From assembly GCA_003135415.1 (NCBI GenBank), contig PLBP01000018.1, forward strand, positions 695 to 32,702: a stretch of 32,008 bases of DNA, written 5' to 3'. The position numbers and the translations under genes are program-made. The notes below the pieces were generated by a model. It was not told the DNA's origin and did not search any database. It saw only the letters and a program-made list of their open reading frames with translations. How positions within the stretch are numbered: the first letter of the stretch is position 1; each line of letters begins with the position of its first letter. The stretch comes from Hyphomicrobiales bacterium (GTDB taxonomy: Bacteria > Pseudomonadota > Alphaproteobacteria > Rhizobiales > Xanthobacteraceae). Below are positions 7,666 to 15,675 of the stretch, in pieces.

Positions 7666-8493
7666 CTAATTCTGCGATTGCCGCCCGGCCTGGTCGACAT
7701 GGACCGCCACCGAGAGTTTCTCGCCCTCGCCGCCGGTACGGGTGCCGCGCACGGGTGCTGCCGCGAGCGAGTCGAGGCCGATCGCGACCCGAACGTGGGC
7801 GGCGGTGGCGGAAATGCCGTTTGCGGGATCGAAGGCGACCCAGCCGAGCTTGGGCAAATACGCCTCGGCCCAGGCGTGGCCAGCCTCCTGCGCGGTGACG
7901 CCGTCGACCCGCAGGAAATAGCCGGAGACGTAGCGGGCGGGAATTCCGAGATGGCGCGCGCTAGCAATGAAAATCTGCGCGTAGTCCTGGCAGACGCCGC
8001 GCTTCTGCGCGAAGGATTCGATGGCCGTCATCGCCGGCTTGTTGGGATCGGGGTCGAAGTCAAACTCGTCATAGATGCGCGTGGTGAACTTATGCAGGGT
8101 GGCGAGCGGATCGCCGTGGGCGCTGCGCGAGGTTTCCTCCGCGAAGGCGGCGATCGCGGCATCGGGCGCGGTCAGCGGCGTTTCGCGTAAGTAAAGCGAA
8201 GGCGGAAAGCGCTCCATCGTGCCGCTGACGATTCCCGCCATGTCCTGCGTTTCGACCTCGCCGTCGACGCGAATGATCAGTTCCGAAAGCGGCCCGTCGA
8301 CGGTGAAGGAGTGGGCGATGTTGCCGTAGGCGTCCTCGAACGGATCGAGGCGGCAATCGACGTTCAATTCGAGCCGCCAGCGCACGATGTACTGGCCGTC
8401 ATGGTTGCGTGGGCTTAGCCGCAGGAGCTCGATCGCCGACTTTGCGGGCGTGTCGTAGCGATAGATCGTTTCGTGAAAAATGCGGATGCGCAT
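7666..8493 (-). CDS. Transglutaminase-like cysteine peptidase-fold protein
   Basis: A 275-residue protein with the bacterial transglutaminase N-terminal domain (MRIRIFHETIYRYDTPAKSA, then LLRLSPRNHDGQYIVRW) followed by the papain-like core. The catalytic triad is visible as C168 (RGVCQDYA), H206 (AGHAWAE) and D222 (FDPANG). Such proteins may cleave or transfer amide bonds in peptides. It is the third gene in the ATP-grasp/alpha-E/transglutaminase/Anbu run, starting 6 bases after the alpha-E stop. That setting suggests processing of a peptide or isopeptide made by the ATP-grasp enzyme (inference from the published analysis of this context). Intact and normal in length. Confidence 0.93.
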   Translation of the reverse strand: MRIRIFHETIYRYDTPAKSAIELLRLSPRNHDGQYIVRWRLELNVDCRLDPFEDAYGNIAHSFTVDGPLSELIIRVDGEVETQDMAGIVSGTMERFPPSLYLRETPLTAPDAAIAAFAEETSRSAHGDPLATLHKFTTRIYDEFDFDPDPNKPAMTAIESFAQKRGVCQDYAQIFIASARHLGIPARYVSGYFLRVDGVTAQEAGHAWAEAYLPKLGWVAFDPANGISATAAHVRVAIGLDSLAAAPVRGTRTGGEGEKLSVAVHVDQAGRQSQN

Positions 8494-8499
8494 GAATGA

Positions 8500-9441
8500 C
8501 TACGTCAGATATTGTTCGGCAATGGCGGCGCCGAGTCGGTTGTTGTCGGCGATGAAGCTGCCGATGAATTCGTGCAGCCCCGCCTGGAAAATATCCTCCA
8601 TCGTCGCATTCGAAAGCTTCGTCAGCATCGCGCGCGCCAGCCGCTGCGAATTTCCCTGCCGGCCGTAGAATTGCGCAAGATCGTCGAGATAACGGCTGAG
8701 ATTTTCGTAGCAGCTCGCAAGCGAGCGCGGCATTTGCCGGTTCAGGATCAGGAGATCGGCGACGAGCCAGGGTTTTACGCTTTCCTGATAGACCCAGTAG
8801 TAGCTCGTGAGCGCGGAGACCGAACGCAGGATCGAGGCCCACTGGAAATAATCGAGCGGGCCGCCGACGCGCTCCTTTTCGGGAAGCAGCACGTGATATT
8901 TGACGTCGAGAATGCGCGCCGTGGCGTCGGCGCGCTCGATCAGAATTCCGAGTCGTGAAAACCAATAGGCGTCGTTCCGCAACATCGTCCGATAGGCGGA
9001 GCCGTCATAGGCGAGCGAGGCCTGCTTCACGAAGGAGAGGAAGCGGGTGAAATCGTCGTGCGACAACTGCTTGCCGTTGAATTTTTTCAGTTCGTGCCAG
9101 GCGCCGTTGATCGCGTCCCACATTTCGACCGTGAGCGCGGTGCGGACGGCGCGCGCGTTTTGGCGGGCGGTCTCCAGACAGTTGCGGATCGAGGCGGGAT
9201 TGTAGGGCGAAAAGGCGAGAAACTCGATGACGGATTGCTCATTCGCCTCTTCGTAATTGACCTTGAACGATTGCATGCAGGCGGCGGTCGCGATCGCCGA
9301 ATTCCACTCGTTCGTCGTCTCGCCCTCGGCTTGCGGCAGCGAAGTGAGCCGACTGGTGGCGTCGAGAATGCGTGCAAGACATTCCGCGCGCTCCATGTTG
9401 CGCGATAGCCAGTAGAGATTGGAGGCGGTGCGGGAGAGCAT
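8500..9441 (-). CDS. Alpha-E domain-containing protein (DUF403)
   Basis: A 313-residue, largely helical protein that opens MLSRTASNLYWLSRNMERAE and continues CLARILDATSRLTSLPQ, the characteristic start of the alpha-E family (COG2307). Further family marks are YAFSPYN-like AFSPYNPASIRNCLETARQNARAVR and the C-terminal LHEFIGSFIADNNRLGAAIAEQYL. It almost always accompanies the circularly permuted ATP-grasp and transglutaminase genes. Biochemical role is unknown. Its ATG overlaps the stop of the upstream ATP-grasp gene by one base (TAATG on the minus strand), so the two are probably translationally coupled. Confidence 0.94.
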   Translation of the reverse strand: MLSRTASNLYWLSRNMERAECLARILDATSRLTSLPQAEGETTNEWNSAIATAACMQSFKVNYEEANEQSVIEFLAFSPYNPASIRNCLETARQNARAVRTALTVEMWDAINGAWHELKKFNGKQLSHDDFTRFLSFVKQASLAYDGSAYRTMLRNDAYWFSRLGILIERADATARILDVKYHVLLPEKERVGGPLDYFQWASILRSVSALTSYYWVYQESVKPWLVADLLILNRQMPRSLASCYENLSRYLDDLAQFYGRQGNSQRLARAMLTKLSNATMEDIFQAGLHEFIGSFIADNNRLGAAIAEQYLT

Positions 9442-10859
9442 TAGCGGTCCAATACCCAGGTGTCCTTGGTGCCGCCGCCCTGGCTCGAATTGACCACGAG
9501 CGAGCCGTTCTTCAGGGCGACGCGGGTGAGGCCGCCGGGCACGATGCGAACGCGGTCGCGGCCGTAGAGCACGAACGGGCGGAGATCCACGTGGCGCGGC
9601 GCGACGCCTTCCTCGACGAAGGTCGGGCAGGTGGAGAGCGCGAGTGTCGGCTGGGCGATGAAGTCCGCGGGCGAGTGCTTCAGCTTTGCGCGAAAAGTCT
9701 CGATCGTTTTCTTGTCGGCCATCGGGCCGACGAGCATGCCGTAGCCGCCGGAGCCGTGAGTTTCCTTCACCACGAGTTCGGGCAAGCGATCGAGCACCTC
9801 TTTCAGGTGCGCTTCCTCGCGGCAGCGCCAGGTCGGCACGTTCTTCAACAGCGGCTCTTCACCGAGGTAAAATTTTACGATCTCGGGCATGTAACTGTAG
9901 ACCGCCTTGTCGTCGGCGGCACCGGTGCCGACGGCGTTGGAGAGCGTGACGTTGCCGGCGTGATAAGCGGTCATCAGCCCCGGCACGCCGAGCATGGAAT
10001 CGGGGCGAAACGCCAAGGGATCGAGGAAGTCGTCATCGACGCGGCGGTAGATCACATCGACGCGCTTCGGCCCTTCGGTCGTGCGCATGTAAACGACGTT
10101 GCTCTTCACCAAGAGGTCGCGGCCCTCGACGAGCTCGACGCCGAGCTTGTCGGCCAGAAACGAATGCTCGAAATAGGCAGAATTGTATATGCCGGGCGTC
10201 AACAGCACGACGGTCGGGTCGCCGGGGGCGGAGGCGGGCGCCACCGACTTTAAGGTAGCGAGTAAATCGTCGGTGTAGGTCTCGACGGGTGCCACGCGAT
10301 GGCCGGAAAACAATTCCGGGAACAGCCGCAACATGATCTCGCGGTTCTCGAGCATGTAGGAGACGCCGGAGGGAACGCGCGTGTTGTCCTCCAGCACGTA
10401 AAAAGTGTCGGCTTCGGTCCGCACGACGTCGATGCCCGCGATCTGCACATAGATATTGTGCGGCACGGGCTTCCCGTTCATCTCCGGGCGGAACGCCGGG
10501 TTGCGGAAGACAAGATCGTCGGGGACGATTCCGGCGCGCAGGATTTCGCGCTTGGAATAGATGTCGCTGAGGTAAGCGTTCAGCGCCTTGATGCGCTGCT
10601 CGAGCCCCTTGGCAAGCCGCGTCCATTCATCAGCGGTGAGAATGCGCGGGATGATGTCGAAGGGGATCAGCCGCTCGGTCGCTTCCGCCTCGCCATAGAC
10701 GGCGAAGGTGATGCCCATGCGGCGAAAGATGAACTCCGCCTCGCGCCGGCGATAGGCGAGGACGTCGGCCGGCACGCGATCGAGCCATTGCGCGAGCTTG
10801 GCATAGGCCGGACGGATCGAGCCGTCCGACGCGCGCATCTCGTCGAACGCGGCCGTCAT
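9441..10859 (-). CDS. Circularly permuted type 2 ATP-grasp protein (COG2308)
   Basis: A 472-residue protein starting MTAAFDEMRASDGSIRPAYA. Recognisable segments are FRRMGITFAVYG, the RIIPFDIIPRILTADEW-type stretch, VLEDNTRVPSGVSYMLENRE, VKETHGSGGYGMLVGP (glycine loop at about 368-375) and the C-terminal VNSSQGGGTKDTWVLDR. These define the permuted ATP-grasp family, predicted to form an amide bond between a carboxylate and an amine using ATP. It is the first gene of the operon with alpha-E, transglutaminase and Anbu. A short hairpin at 10871-10888 lies just upstream of its ribosome site. The actual peptide product is unknown. Confidence 0.93.
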   Translation of the reverse strand: MTAAFDEMRASDGSIRPAYAKLAQWLDRVPADVLAYRRREAEFIFRRMGITFAVYGEAEATERLIPFDIIPRILTADEWTRLAKGLEQRIKALNAYLSDIYSKREILRAGIVPDDLVFRNPAFRPEMNGKPVPHNIYVQIAGIDVVRTEADTFYVLEDNTRVPSGVSYMLENREIMLRLFPELFSGHRVAPVETYTDDLLATLKSVAPASAPGDPTVVLLTPGIYNSAYFEHSFLADKLGVELVEGRDLLVKSNVVYMRTTEGPKRVDVIYRRVDDDFLDPLAFRPDSMLGVPGLMTAYHAGNVTLSNAVGTGAADDKAVYSYMPEIVKFYLGEEPLLKNVPTWRCREEAHLKEVLDRLPELVVKETHGSGGYGMLVGPMADKKTIETFRAKLKHSPADFIAQPTLALSTCPTFVEEGVAPRHVDLRPFVLYGRDRVRIVPGGLTRVALKNGSLVVNSSQGGGTKDTWVLDR

Positions 10860-10870
10860 GGGTTACTCCA

Positions 10871-10888
10871 ACTCCCTGCACGGGGAGT
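10871..10888. repeat. Short hairpin in the leader of the ATP-grasp gene
   Basis: ACTCCC, six bases, GGGAGT forms a six-pair stem 12 bases from the start codon at 10859. On the minus-strand transcript it lies immediately 5' of the GGAG ribosome site (GTTGGAGTAACCCATG). There is no T run, so it is not a terminator; a modest effect on translation or mRNA stability is possible. Confidence 0.45.
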
Positions 10889-10997
10889 GTAGCTACAAAG
10901 AGCGTGCCAACCAAAGGTAGGCTGCACTTTACGGGGCAGCTCGCCGAAAATGGGCAATGATGCCTAAGATTTGGGCGTTAGCGCGGGTTCGCGGAAG

Positions 10998-12869
10998 TCA
11001 GTTCAGATTGCCGATGACGATCACGCCGGGGCCGGGCGTTACCGCGAACAGGCGCTCGACCTCGGTTGCGCGGCGCTCGAGCGCGAGCCGCTGGTTGATA
11101 TAGCCCTTATCGGTGATCTCGTTGGCGTCGATGGAAGGAGCGTCCTGCAAAAGAAGGACGCGTCCGACGCGCTGGGAGCGGCCGGTTTGCCCCGCATTGA
11201 ATTGCGTAAGCGCGCGTCTCACATGCTCGCACACGGCGGAATGTGCGGCTAAATCCGCGAGTCCCTCGGGCGCGCCGGCGCCGATCAGGCTCTTGCATCC
11301 CGCGGCGTTGGGCCAGGCGAGCAGGCCGACGAATTCCTGGTCGTGGCCGGCGATAACCGCGTCTTGCAAGACGGGCGAGGCGGCGGCGAGGGCCGCGACG
11401 CGGAGTGTCCCGGTCGTGACCCAGGTGCCGGTCGTGAGCTTGAAGTCCTCGGCGAGGCGGCCGTCGAATACAAAGCCCTTCGATGGATCGGCAGGATCTT
11501 CGAAGTGCACCGCGTCGCCCGGCTTGTAGAAGCCCTCCTCGTCGAAGGCGGCGGCGGTGAGATCGGGCCGCTTCCAATAACCCGGCGTGATGTTGGGGCC
11601 GCGCACGCGGATCTCGAGCTTGTTGCCGCTTGGCACGAGCTTTATCTCGACGCCCGGTGCCGGCGTGCCGATGACGCCGGCGCGATCGGCGAGGAATTGT
11701 GCCGCGAGCGCCATCGGCGCCGTTTCGGTGGTGCCCCAGGATGAGGCCATCGGCACGCGCGCGCCGATGGTGCGGATCGAGAGCGCTTCCAGCCGCTCCC
11801 ACAAATCCTGCGGCAACGAGGCGCCGGCATAAAAGATCAGGCGAAGCTCCGCGAAAAAATTGTGCGCGAGTTTGTCGTTATTCTCGAGAAAGGGAAGAAG
11901 TGCGGCGTAGCCCGCCGGCACGTTGAGATAGATCGTGGGCTTCACGTCGGCAAGGTTGCGCACCGTTTCGCCGATCAGCGCCGGCAGCGGCCGGCCGGCG
12001 TCGATGTAAAGCGTGCCGGCATGGCGAATGACGAGGTTGATGTCGTGATTGCCGCCGAAAGTATGGTTCCACGGCAGCCAGTCGAGGAGGGTGAGCGGCT
12101 GCTCGGCGACGAACGGCCAGACTTGCAATACTTGCTGCTGGTTCGCGGTCATCATGCGGTGGGTGTTGATGACGCCCTTGGGCAGGCCCGTGGAGCCGGA
12201 GGTGAACAGGAATTTCGCGATGGTGTCGGGCGTGATCGCGGCGACGGCTTGCTCGACGGCCGCAGTCGGCCTCGCTCGCGCGAGTCCCTCGAATAGCGTA
12301 ATTTTTTCGAACTTTGCGCCGTTCCGGTCGGCGACGATTTCGACGCTCCTCAGATCGAGGGCTTTGAGCGCCTTGGCGAAAGGGGTGGTATCCGCGACAT
12401 AGACAAGGCCGGGCGTCAGCAGCCCGGTGATGTGCTTGAGCTTTTCGTGATCCTGGCTTTGCAGCGAATAGGCGACGGAGATCGGCGCGACCGGAATCGC
12501 GGCGGTGAAACACGCGAGCATCAACAACGCATGTTCGATCGAATTGCCGGACAAAATCATCATCGGGCGCTCGGCCGAAAGCCTGCGCTCGATCAGCGAT
12601 TGCGCGATGGCATCGACCTTTTGCCGCGCTTCAGCATAGGTAATCTTGCGCCAATCTTCGCCCGCGCGCTCGGCTATGAAGGCGCCCCCCGGATTTTTCT
12701 CGACGGCGGCGCGAAACAAGCGAGCGGCATTCGCGTCATAGGTGCCGAGTTCGACGTGGGAGCGAAGCCGCGTCGTACCGTCGGCGCTGGTCTCGCAATG
12801 AACCGCCGGCGAGCCGAAGGCGATCGGCCGGTAGGGCGCCTTCGGCAAAGATTTCGCTTGCGCGGTCAC
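10998..12869 (-). CDS. Feruloyl-CoA synthase-like acyl-CoA ligase
   Basis: A 623-residue ANL-superfamily ligase. Visible core motifs: FTSGSTGLPKG (222-232), SSWGTTE (377-383), YKPGDAVHFED, FDGRLAEDFKLTTG and the C-terminal hinge/active-site part SIDANEITDKGYINQR with the catalytic lysine at about 588. The long N-terminus (PYRPIAFGSPAVHCETSADG) and the LAEDFKLTTGTWV pattern are typical of feruloyl-CoA synthases, which activate hydroxycinnamates as CoA thioesters. No hydratase-aldolase or vanillin dehydrogenase gene is beside it, so the exact aromatic or carboxylic substrate is uncertain. The start is a GTG at 12869; no better ATG exists in frame. Confidence 0.85.
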   Translation of the reverse strand: MTAQAKSLPKAPYRPIAFGSPAVHCETSADGTTRLRSHVELGTYDANAARLFRAAVEKNPGGAFIAERAGEDWRKITYAEARQKVDAIAQSLIERRLSAERPMMILSGNSIEHALLMLACFTAAIPVAPISVAYSLQSQDHEKLKHITGLLTPGLVYVADTTPFAKALKALDLRSVEIVADRNGAKFEKITLFEGLARARPTAAVEQAVAAITPDTIAKFLFTSGSTGLPKGVINTHRMMTANQQQVLQVWPFVAEQPLTLLDWLPWNHTFGGNHDINLVIRHAGTLYIDAGRPLPALIGETVRNLADVKPTIYLNVPAGYAALLPFLENNDKLAHNFFAELRLIFYAGASLPQDLWERLEALSIRTIGARVPMASSWGTTETAPMALAAQFLADRAGVIGTPAPGVEIKLVPSGNKLEIRVRGPNITPGYWKRPDLTAAAFDEEGFYKPGDAVHFEDPADPSKGFVFDGRLAEDFKLTTGTWVTTGTLRVAALAAASPVLQDAVIAGHDQEFVGLLAWPNAAGCKSLIGAGAPEGLADLAAHSAVCEHVRRALTQFNAGQTGRSQRVGRVLLLQDAPSIDANEITDKGYINQRLALERRATEVERLFAVTPGPGVIVIGNLN

Positions 12870-13007
12870 TGACGCATTTCCCGGCCGGTGGAGAGAGCGG
12901 TATCATCCCGCGGCAAAGCGGAGGATTGGTTTGATGTCCGACGCTATGCCAAATAGCCTCCTTGTCAACGAAGTGGCAAGCCAGCGGAAATTCCGGAGCC
13001 GGATGCG

Positions 13008-13769
13008 ATGAAGGATGACGCCTCGAAAGAAATCGTGACCGCCGCGGTGCTGGTGATCGGCGACGAGATTCTATCCGGCCGCACCAAGGATAAGAACATC
13101 GGCTATATCGCCGACGTGCTCGTCGCCGTCGGCATCGATCTGCGCGAAGTGCGGGTCGTCCCCGACATCGAGGCGGAGATCGTCGCGGCGGTGAATGCGC
13201 TCCGCGCCCGCTACGATTATCTCTTCACCACCGGCGGCATCGGGCCGACGCATGACGACATCACCGCCGAATCCGTCGCCAAGGCGTTCGGCGTTCCGAT
13301 CGCCGTCGACCCAAGGGCGCGGGCACTTCTGCTGACGCGGATCGCGGAGAAGGATCTGAACGAGGCGCGTCTTCGCATGGCGCGCATTCCGCAAGGCGCC
13401 GAGCTGATTCTGAACAAGATATCGGCTGCACCTGGATTCAATCTTGGCAATGTGTTCGTGATGGCCGGAATTCCCACCGTGATGCAGGGGATGCTCGACG
13501 AAGTGCTGCCGACGCTCCGCACCGGCGCCAAGCTCGAATCGGTCACGCTCGACACGGGCCTCCGCGAGGGCGATCTCGGCACGCCCTACGGTGAAATTCA
13601 GAAGCGGCACCCCGACGTGATGATGGGAAGCTATCCGTTTTTTAACGAGAAGGGCTTCTTCACGCGGCTCGTGTTGCGCGCGCGCGACGCGACGAAGCTT
13701 TCCGTGGCGCAGCGCGAAGTCGAAGCGATGGTGGAGCGGTTGCGGACCGAGAAGAAAATCGGCGCGTGA
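13008..13769 (+). CDS. CinA-like molybdopterin-binding domain protein (COG1058)
   Basis: A 253-residue protein containing the MoCF-biosynthesis (MogA/MoeA-like) fold: AAVLVIGDEILSGRTKDKN near residues 12-30, LFTTGGIGPTHDDITAE at 72-88 and the PGFNLGNVFVMAGIPTVMQGM stretch. It matches the N-terminal domain of CinA; the C-terminal nicotinamide-nucleotide amidase domain is absent. Stand-alone COG1058 proteins are common, and some have been linked to ADP-ribose pyrophosphatase activity; role here is unproven. A CGGAG site precedes the ATG. It is divergent from the acyl-CoA ligase with a 138-base shared upstream region. Confidence 0.88.
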   Translation: MKDDASKEIVTAAVLVIGDEILSGRTKDKNIGYIADVLVAVGIDLREVRVVPDIEAEIVAAVNALRARYDYLFTTGGIGPTHDDITAESVAKAFGVPIAVDPRARALLLTRIAEKDLNEARLRMARIPQGAELILNKISAAPGFNLGNVFVMAGIPTVMQGMLDEVLPTLRTGAKLESVTLDTGLREGDLGTPYGEIQKRHPDVMMGSYPFFNEKGFFTRLVLRARDATKLSVAQREVEAMVERLRTEKKIGA

Positions 13770-13880
13770 ATTATTCGCGACCGAGGTTGCATAAAATTTT
13801 CGATTACAATCGGAATATTACAAACGGAATCAAGTGTTTCGCTCTGCGTAACGAAGCATGGCGAAGATGTGACAGGCCCA

Positions 13881-13905
13881 GGAACAACTGCGCGGCACGA
13901 ACGTT
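13881..13905 (+). promoter_or_regulatory. EcfG-type general stress promoter
   Basis: GGAAC at 13881-13885, sixteen bases, then CGTT at 13902-13905. This is an exact match to the alphaproteobacterial EcfG (PhyR-NepR controlled) consensus GGAAC-N16/17-CGTT. It lies 60 bases upstream of the small Gln/Gly-rich gene and points toward it, so that gene is probably induced by general stress. Confidence 0.82.
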
Positions 13906-13965
13906 ATAGTCACGGAAATGGGAGCGATCCCGTGTCCAACCCCCAAATTTCTCAGGAGAAACACA

Positions 13966-14142
13966 ATGGGTAAGCACGAACAGAAGTCGGCCCAGTCGGG
14001 CCAGCAACAGCAGGGCCAGAACCCGAAACCGGGTCAGGGCGGCCAGCAGCAGCAGGGCAACCCGAAGCCGGGCCAGGGCGGCCAGCAGGGTGATCACCAA
14101 GGTGGCCAGCAGGGCGGCGGCTTCCAGAATCCGCAGCGCTAA
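13966..14142 (+). CDS. Small Gln/Gly-rich repeat protein, probably stress-induced
   Basis: A 58-residue hydrophilic protein of imperfect tandem repeats: QQQQGQNPKPGQGG, QQQQGNPKPGQGG, then QQGDHQGGQQGGGFQNPQR after a short MGKHEQKSAQSG head. It contains no hydrophobic core and should be disordered. A strong AGGAG site lies 7 bases before the ATG; the open frame runs 48 bases further upstream, but that start has no site and covers the leader. An EcfG-type promoter precedes it and a strong terminator follows. I do not recognise a characterised family; a hydrophilin-like or stress-protective role is a guess based on composition and promoter. Confidence 0.8.
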   Translation: MGKHEQKSAQSGQQQQGQNPKPGQGGQQQQGNPKPGQGGQQGDHQGGQQGGGFQNPQR

Positions 14143-14165
14143 GCCCAACTTTCCGAGAAGAGATT

Positions 14166-14198
14166 CCCCGCCGCTATCCGCGGCGGGGTTTCTTTTTT
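14166..14198 (+). terminator. Rho-independent terminator of the Gln/Gly-rich gene
   Basis: Perfect nine-pair stem CCCCGCCGC / GCGGCGGGG with a five-base loop, followed by TTTCTTTTTT at 14189-14198. It lies 24 bases after the stop at 14142. The last codons of the convergent MetE-like gene run through this hairpin, so the same DNA serves as coding sequence on the other strand. Confidence 0.92.
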
Positions 14199-15277
14199 GT
14201 CCGCTTCGATTTTTTGGCGGATTTTTTCGCGCCGCGTTTCGCGGTCGCCTTCGCCGCTTTTCCGAATTTCTGCCGCGCGAGCACGGCGCCTCGGCCTAAC
14301 GCGGCGAGCTTCGCCGCCGCGATTTCACGCCGCATCGGCGCCATGCCGCAATTGGTGCAGGGAAAAATCTTTTCCTGGGCGACATATTTCATCGCTTCCG
14401 TGATGGTGGCGGCAACTTCCTCCGGCGTCTCCACATGATCGTTGGCGACGTCGATCACCCCCACCAGCACATCCTTGCCGGAAAGAAGTTTTAAGAGGCT
14501 CATCGGCACGCGTGCGTTTTTGCACTCGACCGAGACCTGCTTGATCTTGCTTCTGGCGAGCGCCGGGAAAATTTCCTCATATTGCCGCCACTCGCCTCCG
14601 AGCGTCGCCTTCCAGTCGAGGTTCGCCTGGATGCCGTAGCCGTAGCAGATGTGGACGGCGGTGGTGCAAGACAGTCCGGCGGCCGCGCGGTGCAGCGCGT
14701 CGATGCCCCACTCCGTCACCTCGCGCATGTAGACGTTGAAAGCGGGCTCGTCGAATTGGATCGTATCGACGCCGTCCTTCTCCAAGGCACGCGCCTCGGT
14801 GTTGAGGAGCTCGGCGAAGGCCTTCGCGAGCTTCACCTTGTCGCCGTAATGGCGGTCGGCGATGGTGTCGACGATGGTCATTGGCCCTGGCAGGGTGAAT
14901 TTGAGTTTTTTCCGGGTGTGTGCCCGCGCGATCCTCGCCTCGGTCTGATGCACGCGGCCCTTCAGGCGCAGCGGCCCCACCACCTGCGGCACCATCGCCT
15001 TATAGCGATCGGCGCGAATGCCCATCTCGACCTTGTGGGCGAAGTCTATGCCATCGACGCGTTCGAGAAAACCGTGAACGAAGTGCTGGCGCGATTGCTC
15101 GCCATCGGAAACGATATCGATGCCGGCGTCCTCCTGCACTTTCAGCCACAGAAGTGTCGCGTCGCGCTTGGCGTCGGCGAGCGCTTCGCCTTCGAGTTTC
15201 CACGGCGCCCATAGCTTGTTTGGCTCGGCGAGCCACGCGGGCTTGGGCAGGCTTCCGGCAACGGTCGTTTCGAACAT
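14174..15277 (-). CDS. Cobalamin-independent methionine synthase C-terminal-domain-like methyltransferase
   Basis: A 367-residue protein with the single barrel of the MetE C-terminal domain: TTVAGSLPKP at the start, DIVSDGEQSRQHF, LPGPMTIVDTI, IQFDEPAFN, the HIC pair (H209, C211) and CTNCGM (C307, C310) as likely zinc ligands, and GVIDVANDHVETPEEV. Stand-alone proteins of this type transfer methyl groups to a thiol, possibly homocysteine, from uncertain donors. Residues 337-367 are an unusual basic tail (KFGKAAKATAKRGAKKSAKK then SKRTKKKPRRG) outside the catalytic fold. Its stop sits within the terminator of the convergent gene. A GGGAGA site precedes the ATG. Confidence 0.88.
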   Translation of the reverse strand: MFETTVAGSLPKPAWLAEPNKLWAPWKLEGEALADAKRDATLLWLKVQEDAGIDIVSDGEQSRQHFVHGFLERVDGIDFAHKVEMGIRADRYKAMVPQVVGPLRLKGRVHQTEARIARAHTRKKLKFTLPGPMTIVDTIADRHYGDKVKLAKAFAELLNTEARALEKDGVDTIQFDEPAFNVYMREVTEWGIDALHRAAAGLSCTTAVHICYGYGIQANLDWKATLGGEWRQYEEIFPALARSKIKQVSVECKNARVPMSLLKLLSGKDVLVGVIDVANDHVETPEEVAATITEAMKYVAQEKIFPCTNCGMAPMRREIAAAKLAALGRGAVLARQKFGKAAKATAKRGAKKSAKKSKRTKKKPRRG

Positions 15278-15290
15278 TTTTGGCGTCTCC

Positions 15291-15366
15291 CTAGTGTCCC
15301 AATTCCGAAGTTCGTAATCGCTTGCGGCGCCCTCTCATCCGAACTTCGGAATTAAAGGGACACTAG
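15291..15366. repeat. Large palindromic repeat, copy 1
   Basis: The ends CTAGTGTCCC (15291-15300) and GGGACACTAG (15357-15366) are exact inverted copies, and the inner arms ATTCCGAAGTTCG and CGAACTTCGGAAT are also exact. A central loop of about 25 bases contains CTTGCGGCGCC. The element lies 14 bases upstream of the MetE-like start. Confidence 0.9.
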
Positions 15367-15378
15367 CGATTTATAATC

Positions 15379-15456
15379 CCAGTGCCCCTTTTGAACCCGA
15401 AGTTCGCAACTGCCTTTGCGGCGCGGCGTGTGCGAACTTCGGGTTCGGGGCACTGG
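15379..15456. repeat. Large palindromic repeat, copy 2
   Basis: The ends CCAGTGCCCC (15379-15388) and GGGGCACTGG (15447-15456) and the inner arms GAACCCGAAGTTCGCA (15393-15408) and TGCGAACTTCGGGTTC (15431-15446) are exact inverted pairs. The loop contains CTTTGCGGCGC, close to the loop of copy 1. Where the arms differ from copy 1 (TCCC to CCCC, ATTCC to ACCC) the opposite arm has changed with them. Confidence 0.9.
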
Positions 15457-15675
15457 TGCAAGGTGGCGGATCATAAGGCCTTATCCGCTTTTCGGGCAGC
15501 CCCTCTGACCTAAGCCGCAATCCTAAATTCGGCGTCAGCGCAACAAAATCAAACCGAAAATCCGCCGCAGCCCGCTCCAACGGACGCCGCGAAGGACGGC
15601 TACGTGCGAGCTCCGTTTCGTGAAGCCGCTTCCGGCGACTTTTCCGAACGAATTCATCTTTGGAGGGGAGCACTC

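Larger units (their letters stand above)
15278..15675. other. Intergenic region with two large palindromes
   Basis: This 398-base gap between the divergent MetE-like and ARPP-1 genes is mostly occupied by the two palindromes listed separately (15291-15366 and 15379-15456). The remaining 15457-15660 shows no clear promoter by eye. An in-frame extension of the ARPP-1 gene back to 15604 exists, but it lacks protein character and would displace the signal peptide from the N-terminus. Confidence 0.7.

Noticed and set aside
15291-15456. Possible CRISPR array
   Set aside because: Only two palindromic units of different sequence exist, without equal-length spacers or cas genes.
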